Assembly (NCBI RefSeq): GCF_000471905.2
Contig: NW_006498220.1
Location: 2,863,424 to 2,927,423, forward strand
Direction: 5' to 3'
Source: Amborella trichopoda
Lineage: Eukaryota; Streptophyta; Magnoliopsida; Amborellales; Amborellaceae
DNA: 64,000 nt
In this document: piece after piece, positions 47,769 through 58,180 of the stretch
Layout: each line of letters starts with the position of its first letter
Position numbering within the stretch: the first letter of the stretch is position 1
The notes under the pieces: model-generated
Seen by the model: the letters and a program-made list of their open reading frames with translations, nothing else
Database searches by the model: none
What the model was told of the DNA's origin: nothing
Position numbers and translations under genes: made by a program

Positions 47769-49144
47769 TTAAAAATGATCAATTATCTTATTGACCTCTG
47801 CTCTGCTTGCTGCAGTAGAAGCCTCGATGTTCTGTATATGTTCCTTCAGTTCGGCCACCATTTGAATCTTCTCTCCCATCGCCACAGTTTTGGACTCGAT
47901 GGTGCGACTGAGTTCTGATAAATCTGAGACTAGAGAAGGTCCATGGCCCTTCTCAAGATCCTCTCTTTCTCAAGTTTAGCGAATTCCTATCTTAATATTC
48001 GCATCTCCTCTATTATTTCGACCATCCTTTTGAAGAAAGCTTGTCCCTCCCTCTAAAGATCCAGCTGACAACCAGTCATAGTGGCCTTTTTCTCAGTGGA
48101 AGAATCTATCTTCTCACGACGGCACAAGATTGACTCCTCCAAGGAGGCTAGTCTACTGGTTTCTACCTCATGATGCAGTATTCCCGACCACCAGCTCTCT
48201 AACTCATTTAGGGTTGCATAAAAATGGGAAAGGACTTCTGAAGCGCTCCCAACAATAATAGTCGCGGCTAAAAATTCCTAAAGCATGACCAAAGCCTCGC
48301 CCAGCTCAATGAAAGGCAGCTCCCTTAAGCCTTGAAGGCCTGGACGCAGCATGCCTGCAATTATACCCGAAACCCCGCTAAAAATGGGCCTTGATGATGC
48401 TGTTGGGATTGCTACTGTTGAAGAGACTTCGGCTTCAAGGACCGGCTTCAAGGACCGGGCTTCTTGCACCTTTGACCAAGAGGCAGCCCCCCGCGTCAAC
48501 CTTCCTGGATTCTTCAATATCGGTGTTGTCACCTTCACCCTCGCTTATGGGGGCTCCACTTCTATCCCAACGGGCTCCGAAGAATCCTTCTCCCCTTGTT
48601 TCCTACCGTCCTTAACTGCCACGTTTGCATTGGAAAATTCAGGAGCAGTCTCTTCCCATTGGCCTTCACCAATCACCGATTCAGCCTAAGCCGTTGTTCC
48701 TTCCATCTGGCTTGCGCCATCAACAATCAGAACCTTGTTGACAAAACGATCAACCCCTTCATCTTCACGACCGGCGCCCTCAAGGGCAGTAGCCTTTTGA
48801 CACTCATGGGCATCATGAGCCATAGGCCCTTCCTCTTGAAGCACCATCCTTACCTCAGACGGGGGACTAAACCCCTGAAGAATAGAGCCCACATCATTAT
48901 CAGATTCCCTTCCTAAAGCAATCACTCCAGAGCCTTTAGCCTTGTTGGTCTCCGTGGAAACTGGATTTGACTCATGAATGATCCTTGGACTTAGGGGCAC
49001 CTCCCCAAGTTCCCAGGTAATTTCCCTGTCAGAAGCAATGACAATAGGCTCCGAAGGGCCGCAGTCATTTGCCTCAGTCTCTGAAGAAGCAGAAAATAAT
49101 TCAGGCGAGAAAGAAGATGGTGGAGAAAGTGCCGAAGGTGACAC
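47769..49144 (-). pseudogene. Antisense ORF of T3, function unknown (decayed)
   Basis: Minus-strand ORF on the opposite strand to T3 gag-protease. It is open from 49144 (MSPSALSPPSSFSPELFSAS, Ser/Pro-rich and acidic) to 48686, continues with stops and frame changes through EAEVSSTVAIPTASSRPIFS and MLRPGLQGLRELPFIELGEA, then a Glu/Lys-rich, coiled-coil-like end (LASLEESILCRREKIDSSTE, VAELKEHIQNIEASTAASRA) to TAA at 47771-47769. Tat-lineage elements often carry an extra antisense ORF between pol and the 3' LTR; some have a plant mobile domain. No such domain is visible here, but the N-terminus is cut by LTR-3. A second fragment lies at 30165-30590. Confidence 0.65.
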
Positions 49145-49180
49145 AGAGGGAGTTGCTAAATAATCAGAGAAGGAAGAGGG

Positions 49181-51575
49181 TTGTTAGGTACCTCGATCTC
49201 TCCCTCCGGATTAGGATGATTTGGCGGCACGTGTCTCGGATTTTAGGGAAACTCAAGACTTTGAGATCGCTCTCTCGGGAACCTCATTCCAGAACAAGGG
49301 CAGGCATTACTATTGGATGAGATAGGAATTTAAGGTGGGTTCGGGACTTACTCGGGCTGGCTCATGTGGGTGCCCTCTTTGATCACAAAGAAAGCCCCCT
49401 AGTCGTAAAACTGGTTTGGAATCGCCTCTCTTGGCCTGCATTCTCCTGTGTTCTACACATACATATGACAAATGTTATACGACAGGTGGGTCAACAGACC
49501 TCACCTTGCCTCTTTAGTGAATGTGCACAAGCATGGACTTTCATAAGAAGAAGAGAAGAATAAGAGAAGGAAGATGGGAGAGAGAGGAATTTGACCGGGT
49601 GTGGAGATTAGCAAAGTAACTAATCTGGTGGGTAATTGGCCTTACATGGTAGTAAAATAGGCTCAATAACTCAGACCAGCTCAACAGAATTACTATTAGA
49701 CATCAATACCAATACTGGCTAGCTAGACACGATAGTTAGTCTATTGTGACAATAAAGTGGGCACAGTAATTTTGGCACAACAACATTACGGCTAGATGAC
49801 AGGACACCATGATAGGCTAATCTCAACCCCTCTTAATCAAACGAAAGAATAACGGTAAGAATGGAGATCATAAAGAAAGAATAAGAAGTAAAATAAGAGA
49901 AGAAGAAGAGAATAGAAAGAAGGAGAGGAAGAGAAAGACAGGAGGAGAAGAGCATGAGAGAAGAGAGAAGAACACACACGACACTAGGCGTCACCGACTG
50001 TATTAGGCAAAGACGAGGAAGAGGACATAGTCGACGTTAAGTGTCATCGTCTATGTTAGACAAAGAAGAGAGAGAGAACACAGTCAGTGCTAAGCGTTGT
50101 TGACTGTGTTAGACAAAGAAGAGAGAGAAGACACAATCGGCACTGAGCTTCATTGACTGTGCTAGACAGAGAAGAGAGAGAGGAGGCAGTAGGTGTTGAG
50201 CATTGCCAGCTGTGTAAAGAAAAAGACGAGAGAGAAGACACAATCGGTGCTGAGCTTCACCGACTATGCTAGACAGAGGAGAGAGAGAAGACGATGCTGA
50301 GCGTTGTTGACTGTGTTAGACAAAGAAGAGAGAACATGCAATCATCACTAAGCTTCACTGACTGTGCTAGACAAAGAAGAGAGATAAGACACAGTTAGCA
50401 CTAAGCATCACCGGTTGGGTTAAGCAGAGAGGAAAGAGAGAAAGAGAAAGAGATAGAGATGAGAAGAAGAGAGAGAAAGAGAGATAGAGATGAGAAGAAG
50501 AGAGAAACAAAGTTAGAGATGAGAAGAAGAGAGAAAGAGATATAGAGATAGATATGATAAGAAGAGAGAGAAAGATAGATAGAAAGAGGAAGAAGAGGAG
50601 AGAGAAAGAGAGGAAGAGAGAGAAAGTTACTTATCGAAGGATACCAACCCTTTTCTTCTCTCTCCTCTCTCTCTCTCCAAGATGCACCCATGAACTTAAG
50701 AAGAAATTAAAACTTTATTGATGTGTATGTGAAATGAACCGCAAGTCCTTTACAATTTGGCTTTGCATGTTTATAAAGAATTGGGCTGAAACATGGGCGG
50801 ACACCAAAAAACTACCTAAATTGAAGATAATTGCAGTTTTATTGAAAAAAAAAAATTCTAAAAATGGGTGGAAAAGGACTGTTTTTCTCCTGCCTAATAA
50901 TGTGTGAAATTCTAGAACAGTCTCTGCTGTAGCTCGAGAACTTACGTGATCTTCCATGATTGATCTGGGGTTATTCTGATGCCCGTTTGATCAAAAAATG
51001 ATAGTTTTCTTATAAAGCTTGGCATGGCGAACGATTCAATACTAACTTCGAGTCATGAATCATGTTTTTGAGCCATGATCATGAGACTTGAATTTTGGAT
51101 GAATCTTGAAAACTTTGGATCGATTGTGTGCTTGTTCCGTGATCTTTTTTCTTTTTCTTCTTCACTAAATCACACTGAGCATGCCGTCATGATCACGTTG
51201 CAACAAGCACAGCTCGATTTTGTGTCTGGATGAAGATTTTGTCGTCTTGAGTTTTTTGCTAGAATCTTGAAATCCGGCTATCAAAATTTACAGCTTCTTC
51301 GACGCCTCAGTGTGTGAAATCCAACCATTCATCATATGTAAGATTCGGACCAGAGATAGCAACGGACCTTACGCACCTAATGCAATTGGTCTCGTGTCGA
51401 TTGGGTACGTGAGCACCATTATTTGGTCGCTCGAGTGTTGCGTGCTACTTCTGAATTTTCTGTAATTTTCTTCATGGATCAGCAACTTCTCTCTAGTTTT
51501 TCTCCCTGCTCGGGCATCATCACGGGGTGTACCACATATCAAAATGCTTGCCTTGATGAGACGAACACGCTCACC
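49181..51575 (-). mobile_element. T-family LTR-3 (truncated)
   Basis: Minus orientation, close relative of LTR-2 along its whole length. The 3' edge is at 49181 (TTGTTAGGTACC against TGGTTAGGTGCC). About 500 bases at the 5' edge are missing: homology stops at tgagacgaacacgctcacc near 51575. No PBS follows its 3' edge; the antisense ORF abuts it. Confidence 0.85.
49965..50420. repeat. Minisatellite in LTR-3, about 55-bp unit
   Basis: About 8 units of the LTR-2 type. In one unit TCGGTG (50244-50249) pairs perfectly with CACCGA (50258-50263) across an 8-base loop. Confidence 0.85.
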
Positions 51576-51904
51576 AAGCAGGACATGTACTATAGTCTAA
51601 ATTCATATATCTTGGATCGTGCGGTTTAGGGTCATGCAGCGTGAATCGAGGCTATGTGATTTAGAGTCCCACGGCTTGAACTATGCAGTTTAATGTCGTG
51701 CAACTAGACCTCCGCTACGATTTAAGGTCATATAGTTTGGACCAATTTGTGGATCGCCATGTTGGTGGAGCTCCATGGGGAATAGATCTGTGGATGGCAA
51801 TCGGTCCCCTTGTGGATAAAATGGTTAAGGCTATACACAAGCAGAGAGATTTTTAGATGGAGATGGTGGCCTTATGAAGAGTGGCAAACTTTGTTGGGGA
51901 TTAG

Positions 51905-52200
51905 GAGGGTACATGTGACTCCCTGAGAATAAAAGTCAACAAGACCAGATGGGAAGACCAACTTCATTGGGGAAAAGGGGACAAATGTAGGTTGTTTATA
52001 TCCTTGAGGATAGATAGACTCATTGGGGGTTGCAGTAGTAAAAATGACCCTAACTCCGCTGGGGATAATAAGCTGCAGTGCAAGTATGACCCTCCTACTG
52101 GGGATGAGAAGTCATGGTCTGAGTTTGAATGACCTGGGTTCCACTTCGCTGGGGATAATAAGTCATAGTCAAGGTGCACTTTACTGGGGATAACAATAGC
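51905..52200 (+). repeat. Degenerate array with CTGGGGATAATAAG core
   Basis: Core-like words at about 51912 (tgactccctgagaataaaag), 52054 (ctccgctggggataataag), 52096, 52147 and 52191, spaced about 45-50 bases apart except for the first. The core resembles the CTCCnCTGGGGA part of Tat-type primer binding sites. Confidence 0.6.
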
Positions 52201-52434
52201 CGGACACGCGGCTTTGGCATGGGGTGTACGACAATAGACTGTTTTAAAATGCATCCCAAGGCAGGCGCAACGACCATCATCTCTTGAACAATCAATAGGC
52301 GTTGAGCCTTTTTGAAAACGCAGCTGGTGCTGAGAACAACCAACACTATTTCTTTAACCAGTCAGCTGGCCCTGGAGTTGTTAAGAAACACGATCAGCGC
52401 TGAGGACAGCCCGTGTTATTTCTTGAACATAGTT

Positions 52435-52560
52435 GGTGCTAGGTCGCTGAGCACACAGTCGGTGCTAGGTTGCTGAGCACACATCCGGTGCTAGGTCACT
52501 AAGAACACAGTCGCCGCTAGGTCGCTGAGCACACAGTCGGCATTAGGGTTGTTGCAACGT
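52435..52560 (+). repeat. Minisatellite, about 26-bp unit
   Basis: About five units of the form cacagtcggtgctaggtcgc-tgag. CGGTGCTAGGTC also occurs in the LTR-1 array and CAGTCGG in the LTR-2/3 arrays. Confidence 0.8.
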
Positions 52561-52799
52561 AATCGGCGCTAAGCAACTTCAACCGCTTGGCTGGCACTGG
52601 GAAGGGATTGATACTCAAGTCATGACCCGAGCCTGACTCGGCTTAGGTTTGTGTCGCGTGGCGTTTGAGGAAGCAGTAAGGAAACTATAACCGGGCCTTG
52701 GGTCAAAGCCCGACCCGGTCCGGCTCATTTGTAGTTTTTTCTTTCCAGACGTGGTTGGAATTCTCAATTTTACGAGCGGCGTCTGGGAATTGTGTTGGC

Positions 52800-52810
52800 T
52801 ATATATAAAA
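52800..52810 (+). promoter_or_regulatory. TATA box
   Basis: TATATATAAAA followed by cccattttcctactcttcac, a typical plant LTR promoter context. No gene follows before element G. Confidence 0.5.
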
Positions 52811-53451
52811 CCCCATTTTCCTACTCTTCACCAAAGGCAAAAAAAGACTTGAGGTAAAAAAACAATTACGCTGAGAAGAGGGTTCCCGATGGAAGCTTCG
52901 ACAGCAATGAGATTCCGGCAAGAGATCTAGCTCAGCATAAATTCACCGACATCGAGAGAAGGCACTGGCTGAGAAAGAGGGAAACTTTAGCAAGAAAGTC
53001 AGAGTTGCAGTAGGTTTTTTTAGCAAGGGGTTTTGTTCAGGAAATAGTAAGTCCTAGTCGTAATTTTTTAGGGTGAAAGAGGCGAGAACTGTATTAATGG
53101 TCATTTCCATTAAGTTTTGAGAGTTTTTTGGGGACAGATGCAGTTTCTCGGTAAGTTGGTAGCGTTTGGAGAGGTTTTTCGGTAGCAACAGGGGAGTTCT
53201 GGTAAGAAACCTAAGGGTCCAGGAAAACAGACCGTAACTGAAGCAGGACAGTAACATGTGAGACGCGTATCAGGCAATCTAGGAGGACGTGCGATAGTTT
53301 TCAGGTGGCGTAGTAGGGCTCGAGGTGTCACGCGTAGAATCCGTGGGACATGTGAGAGATCTGAACACAGCCCGAACTAGATGTTTGGCAAACACAGCCG
53401 GTGTGATGACCCAAACTTTTCCCAGCTAGTTAGAATGCGTGGTGGGATAGA

Positions 53452-53840
53452 AAGAGAAGAAGTTTTAGCGCCGGCTGAGTTGTGAGCAGCGCCGACTATG
53501 AAGAGAAAAAGTGTCAGTGCGGGCTGAGTTGTGAGCAGTGTCAGCTGTGAAGAGAAGAAGTGTCAACGCCGACTGAGTTGTGAGAAGCGCCGACTGTGAA
53601 GAGAAGAAGTGTCAGCACCGGCTGAAATGTGAGCAGCACCGACTGTGAAGAGAAGAAGTGTCAGCGATGACTGAGTTGTGAGCAGTGCCGGTTGTGAAGA
53701 GAAGAAGGGTTAGCATAGGTTGAGTTGTGAGCAGTGCCGACTGTGAAGAGATGAAGTGTCAACACCGGCCATGTTGTGAGCAGAGGCCAGCGTCGACTAT
53801 GTAGGAGAATAAGTGTCAGCCCAGCTGTGTTGTTTACAGT
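53452..53840 (+). repeat. 49-bp minisatellite in G 5' LTR
   Basis: About 7-8 units of the form gttgtgagcagtgccgactg then tgaagagaagaagtgtcagc and rccggctga. CAGTGCCGACTG at 53732-53743 is the reverse complement of the LTR-2 core word. Confidence 0.9.
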
Positions 53841-54163
53841 GATCAAATACCAGCACCGGTTGCGTTGTGTACAAGAGACCAGCGCCGACTGCATTACTAA
53901 TATACATGGATTATGAGTGTCACTTGTCAGATGCATACTGATGTGAGTGCCACTTGCCCAGAGATTAAGTCTTTTGATGACACTTGGACCACCACCCCAA
54001 ACATAAGAGTACTTATGCTTCTCCTCTCACCCACGTCACTCACTCTTCCCTTATTTCTCCCCTCTCTAAAACCCAAGGTTTGAAGAATTGACTGTTGAAG
54101 GGCAGCCACTATTGAGCTGGTGAGAGCGAAAAAAGGATTGGAGAAGGACCCATTGTTTTTCAA

Positions 54164-54169
54164 GTAAGT
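54164..54169 (+). promoter_or_regulatory. 5' splice donor-like site in G LTR
   Basis: CAA|GTAAGT in a block conserved with F and B-type LTRs. In the 3' LTR it reads GTGAGT (62180-62185). A pyrimidine/G-rich tgtgtgtttgtgtctaag just before the gag ATG could serve as acceptor. Splicing is inferred, not shown. Confidence 0.45.
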
Positions 54170-55336
54170 AGATCTACCACCATGGCATTGTAGTCATAAG
54201 GATGCATGGGAATTTATGCATGTGAAATGAGCAATAGAAGTGTATGTGATGTAGAAATCCTTGCCCCTTTTTCACTAGAATTTGGGGCTTTTATTCTACG
54301 ATAATGATAGATACTGAGAATGAATGTATGATTCTTAGATTGTTTAAGAAATGCATGTTATGTGTGTTCACATTGTGAGAGAATGGTTGTTATCATGTTT
54401 CTCACCATGGAATGTATTCTTGAGTCATGTTATATGGCACTGTGAAATTCCAGAATTATGTGTGTGGTTGAATGAGGCTTTTGAACTATCAAATTGGATC
54501 CGATTGAACTCAAACCACCCCCGTTAGAAATATATATGAGTCTAATAAAATTTTCATTTTTTCTACTGTTGAAATTCTTTATGAAAATGAAGTTATGTTT
54601 CAAAATGAGAGAGTCTATCGTTGTTGACTATTTTACTAGATTTTCCACTGATGCTGCTGTGGGCACTGATTTTAACTAACTAAACGAGGTCTATTTTTTT
54701 GCAAACCACAGCCATTTGAAATATCTTTGAATGGGCTAAAATTTGCATGAGAAAATATTTTGAAATTCTTTTTAGATTGAAATTTATTCTTTAACCTATG
54801 AAGGTATGTCACCGTGGGCAGTATTTATAAAATTCAGAAATATCACCCTATTTGGCACGAACGTTTCAACCATAAAATGGAATCCAAATGCTTTCAAATT
54901 TACCTTGTTAGAAATATATACATCTTGGATTAAACTTTTATTTTGAAACTGTCACAAGTTACCTCACATTTTGAAAGTACCTCGCTGTTCACTGTATGTA
55001 ACAAGGTGGAGCTTGTTAGCCCTCACCTCTTAAAACCTTGAAGAGGTCAAACGGGGCCCATTTGTCTTCAAACCACTCCCAGTTGAAAGGTAGGAGTGTT
55101 TAGTGCAAAATTAGTTCTGGAATTGCCTTTAGCTTCCAAAGGAATTAGGAGTTATGACTATGTTTTAACCAGATGTCTCTTCCTTAAATTACAGGAAATG
55201 TGACAACGACACTATGATTATGTGACTCTGATAATGTGATCATGTAATATTGAGACTGATATAATATGGATATGATACTATTAAAAATGTGATATTGATA
55301 CTGTCTGATACTATTATATGAATACTGATTTCTGAC

Positions 55337-55822
55337 CACTATGCAATGGGTCCTCTATTGGTAGTGGATACTATGATTTCTATCATATTGATACTGTTAT
55401 ACATGCCATATTTGCTACGCAATGGGTCCACCATTGGTAGTGAATATTCTGACTTTGTTATATGAAACCAATATTTTGTGACTTCTGGCCATTACACAAT
55501 GGGTCCTCCAATTGTAGTGGATATCAATATTCTGTGATTTCTGGCCACTACCCAAAGGGTCCTCCATTGGTAGTGGATATTCTTATTTTATTGCATGAAT
55601 TCTGTTATATGAGATTTCCAGCCACACGCAATGGGTCCTCAATTGGTAGTGGATATGTTGTTTCTGTGACCGTTGTACATTGGGTCTTCCATTGGTAGTC
55701 GGGTATTTTGTACCTCGATTTCTAGGATAGGATTTGAGTTGAGATGTAACTGTAAATAACTGGGAGGGTCGCGCCCCCCAAATTATCATGGGCACTACGC
55801 ATTGAGTCCTCCAATGGTACTG
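55337..55822 (+). repeat. Hairpin array in G 5' LTR
   Basis: Seven spaced copies, at about 55337, 55414, 55489, 55545, 55621, 55668 and 55790, of a roughly 32-nt element: CCACTACGCAATGG, loop GTCCT, CCATTGGTAGTGG. Arms pair over 13 bases with one bulged G. Spacers are AT-rich (gatattgatattctgtga-like). The 3' LTR has the same seven. Confidence 0.88.
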
Positions 55823-56715
55823 TAACAACCTCTCGCCTAAGGCACAATGAGGGTCGTGTTTTGCAAGGCCTCAGCTTATCGAAAGCCCTAAAGCGTGCTG
55901 AGGATGTCCGCGTGAGTGAGGATATTACGAAGTGGGGCACCCACATGCCATTATCCTCCCTCCTGAATGAGGGTAGAAGTCCTAAGTTACAGGATTGGCT
56001 TAGCCTGATCGATGTGGCTTCTACTTCAGGAGTAATTAATCTGTTCTGCTTATCTAAATTCTGTATTTTGTAAGACTATCTGATGGTAACTGGTAAATGT
56101 GATCTTGAAGACAAGTAAAGCTCCGTTAACTGATTCTTACCCTTGTTATATAGCATTCATGTGTACTCTAATACGTGACTACACTTCATAAGACAAATGC
56201 GATTTATGATGAACTATGGGCCTGATATCATGTATATATATATTGTCAAACAAGAATGTAAGGGTAGTGCTTTGCTTACTGGGCCTTTAGCTCATTCCAT
56301 TTTAATCTCATAACTGTAGAGTGAAGGGTGTTGGCAACTGTACCAAGGTGGGTGGCAATTTGCGGCCTTGAAGCTTGAAATTAAGAAGTTTGAGAAGTCG
56401 TCTTCCGAACACTTTCACAGTATCTTTTGGTGATTTCAGCAACATGATGTATACTTCAATTTGTGTATTTTGGGCCAGTAGTGCCTCTAAGAAATTGTAA
56501 AGACTTTTGATATTGAATGAATTAAATGGTTGTACCGTTGGTTTGACTCTTATTTGATGAATGGATTTATTCTAGTTTTCTTTTGTGGTTTTCTCTCAAT
56601 TCCATGTTTTTATGCGTTTAGCCACTCCCACCTGAGTGACGTTCGTGACCTCTGGTCACGATCTCGTGCTCTATCGCCCTTTGGTAGGCCTCAGGGAGCG
56701 GGGTCGTGACAGTTA

Positions 56716-56727
56716 TGGTATCATAGT
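56716..56727 (+). promoter_or_regulatory. Primer binding site of G
   Basis: TGGTATCATAGT, four bases past the LTR end, close to TGGTATCAGAGC, the site complementary to initiator methionine tRNA used by many plant Ty3/gypsy and copia elements. Confidence 0.8.
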
Positions 56728-56821
56728 AGCTAGGATAGGATTCTTGGTCAAGGGAGTTTCGAAGTGTCTTTAGAATAGTTTAGGTAGATTAGTAACTGTG
56801 TGTTTGTGTCTAAGGTTGGAG

Positions 56822-57800
56822 ATGCCGAGAACGAGGGCCAATAATTCAAGCTCTAGTAATGAAAATATCGAGGCCCTCAGTGAATTCGTCTAGACTTTAG
56901 GGGCTATGACACAGATGATGAAGGAAGCTATGTCAGCCCCATCTACCCCTACCCCTGACTCGAATTATAATAGCTTAATAGAGAAGTTTAGGAGGTTGGC
57001 TCCTCCGACCTTCTTAGGGCTTGGGGGAGTTGAAAAGGCTGAAAGATGGACGAGACAGGTGGAGAAGATATTCAAAGTTTTAAATTGTACTGATGAGCAG
57101 GAAGTAAGTCTAGGCACTTTCATGCTTGAATGGGACGCTGAGCACTGGTGGGGCTCGATAAAACAATCTTGGGAAAGGTCAGGGGCAGAAATGACATGGG
57201 AGAATTTTCTAGAAGCCTTTAATGAAAAGTACTTCCTTGATTCAATAAGGGAAAGAAAAGAAGTAGAGTTTATCGAGCTGCAGCAAGGTAATTTAACGGT
57301 GGAGAAGTTTGCTAGTTGTCAAGGTATGCGCGACACATCATTAATACTGAGGCGCGGAAGGCTAGTAAGTTCGAAAGAGGCCTTAAGCCAGAAATAAGAA
57401 GGGGGGTAATATAAGAAAATTTAACGACCTTTTCCCCTTTAATGGATCCGGCCATGAAGATAGAAAGGACAAATAAAGAGTCCCGCGGTGGAGGAAACTA
57501 GAAGATGAGGGCAGCCCAGTTTGGAAACGCGGGGAGAAAAGCTCTACCACCACGAAAGAGGAACTTTCGGGGAAGAGAAAGTCAGAGTGGAAAGAAGATT
57601 CGGAGGACGTTACCGAGCGATGTAGGAGAGAATCGATGCCCAATGTGTCCACATTGAGGGAAGGATAATCACTTAGCGGCTGATTGCCAAAGGAAGACTG
57701 GGGCATTCTTTAGGTGTGGCAAGCCAGGCCACCAGATTAGAGACTGCCCAGTAAGAGGACTTGAGAACTGACCAAAGAATCAAGGTCGAGTGTTTGCTCG
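56822..57800 (+). pseudogene. G gag (decayed)
   Basis: Chromovirus gag. Start ATG at 56822 (MPRTRANNSSSSNENIEALS), with an in-frame TAG at 56891 after 23 codons. An open stretch from 56906 to 57397 holds MTQMMKEAMSAPSTPTPDSN, LIEKFRRLAPPTFLGLGGVE, EHWWGSIKQSWERSGAEMTW and NEKYFLDSIRERKEVEFIEL. A frameshift near 57320 moves the C-terminal part into another frame (IINTEARKASKFERGLKPEI). Both zinc knuckles near 57645-57750 are damaged: a TGA replaces a residue after CPH in the first, and the first Cys of the second is Phe. Gag would bind and package the element RNA. Confidence 0.9.
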
Positions 57801-57834
57801 CACTGAGCAGGAAGCTAAGGCATTGCTTCAGTTA

Positions 57835-58180
57835 TCAGAGGTACGCTCCCCATTTGTGGCAATGAAGCAAAAATCCTAGTTGATCCTAGTTCCACACACT
57901 CTTTTGTTGGTCCTCACTTTGCATGCCACATAAATGCTAGACCTTCTTTGCTTGACTGGATATTGGTAATATGCACACCTATGGGGGAATCTATAGAAAC
58001 TGCTACTATTTAAAAACATTGGGGGTTTTACTTGAAGGGTGTGAGATGCACATAGATTTGATATTGTTAGATATCCAAGACTTTGAAGTTATTTTGAGAA
58101 TGGACTGGCTATTCACACACCATGCTACTATAAATTGTTGTGATAAGACTGTAACTCTTAGATGCCCAAACTAGCCTGAG
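57835..58180 (+). pseudogene. G protease (decayed)
   Basis: ILVDPSSTHSFVGPHFACH at the active site (Gly of D-S-G lost), frame change, then 57971-58174 open with LLEGCEMHIDLILLDIQDFE and VILRMDWLFTHHATINC (Gly of ILGMDWL changed to Arg). It ends in a TAG just before the connector to RT. Confidence 0.88.

Larger units (their letters stand above)
51576..53401 (+). other. Unclassified LTR-like stretch
   Basis: No coding region. It holds a degenerate array with ctggggataataag words (51905-52200), a minisatellite (52435-52560), and a TATA box (52800-52810) followed by cccattttcc. This order (array, TATA, untranslated leader) looks like an LTR promoter region in plus orientation, but neither edge was found. 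Element G inserted at its right end. Confidence 0.45.
53402..56711 (+). mobile_element. 5' LTR of chromovirus G
   Basis: 3310 bp. The start TGTGATGACCC matches TGTGACGACCC at the 3' LTR (61231); the end GGGTCGTGACA is followed by the PBS. The two tips form an inverted repeat with one or two mismatches. In order: 49-bp array (53452-53840), promoter-like cataagagtacttatgc (about 54002), donor-like GTAAGT (54164-54169), AT-rich body, hairpin array (55337-55822), and a conserved end with ggtcacgatctcgtgctc. The 3' LTR is clearly alignable throughout but differs in array length and many point changes, so insertion is old. Confidence 0.92.

Noticed and set aside
52800-53401. Gene driven by the TATA box at 52800
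   Set aside because: No plausible open frame follows, and the context looks like an LTR leader.
56716-56740. Possible tRNA gene at the TGGTATCA site
   Set aside because: Only the primer-complementary end is present; no cloverleaf or A and B boxes. It is a primer binding site.
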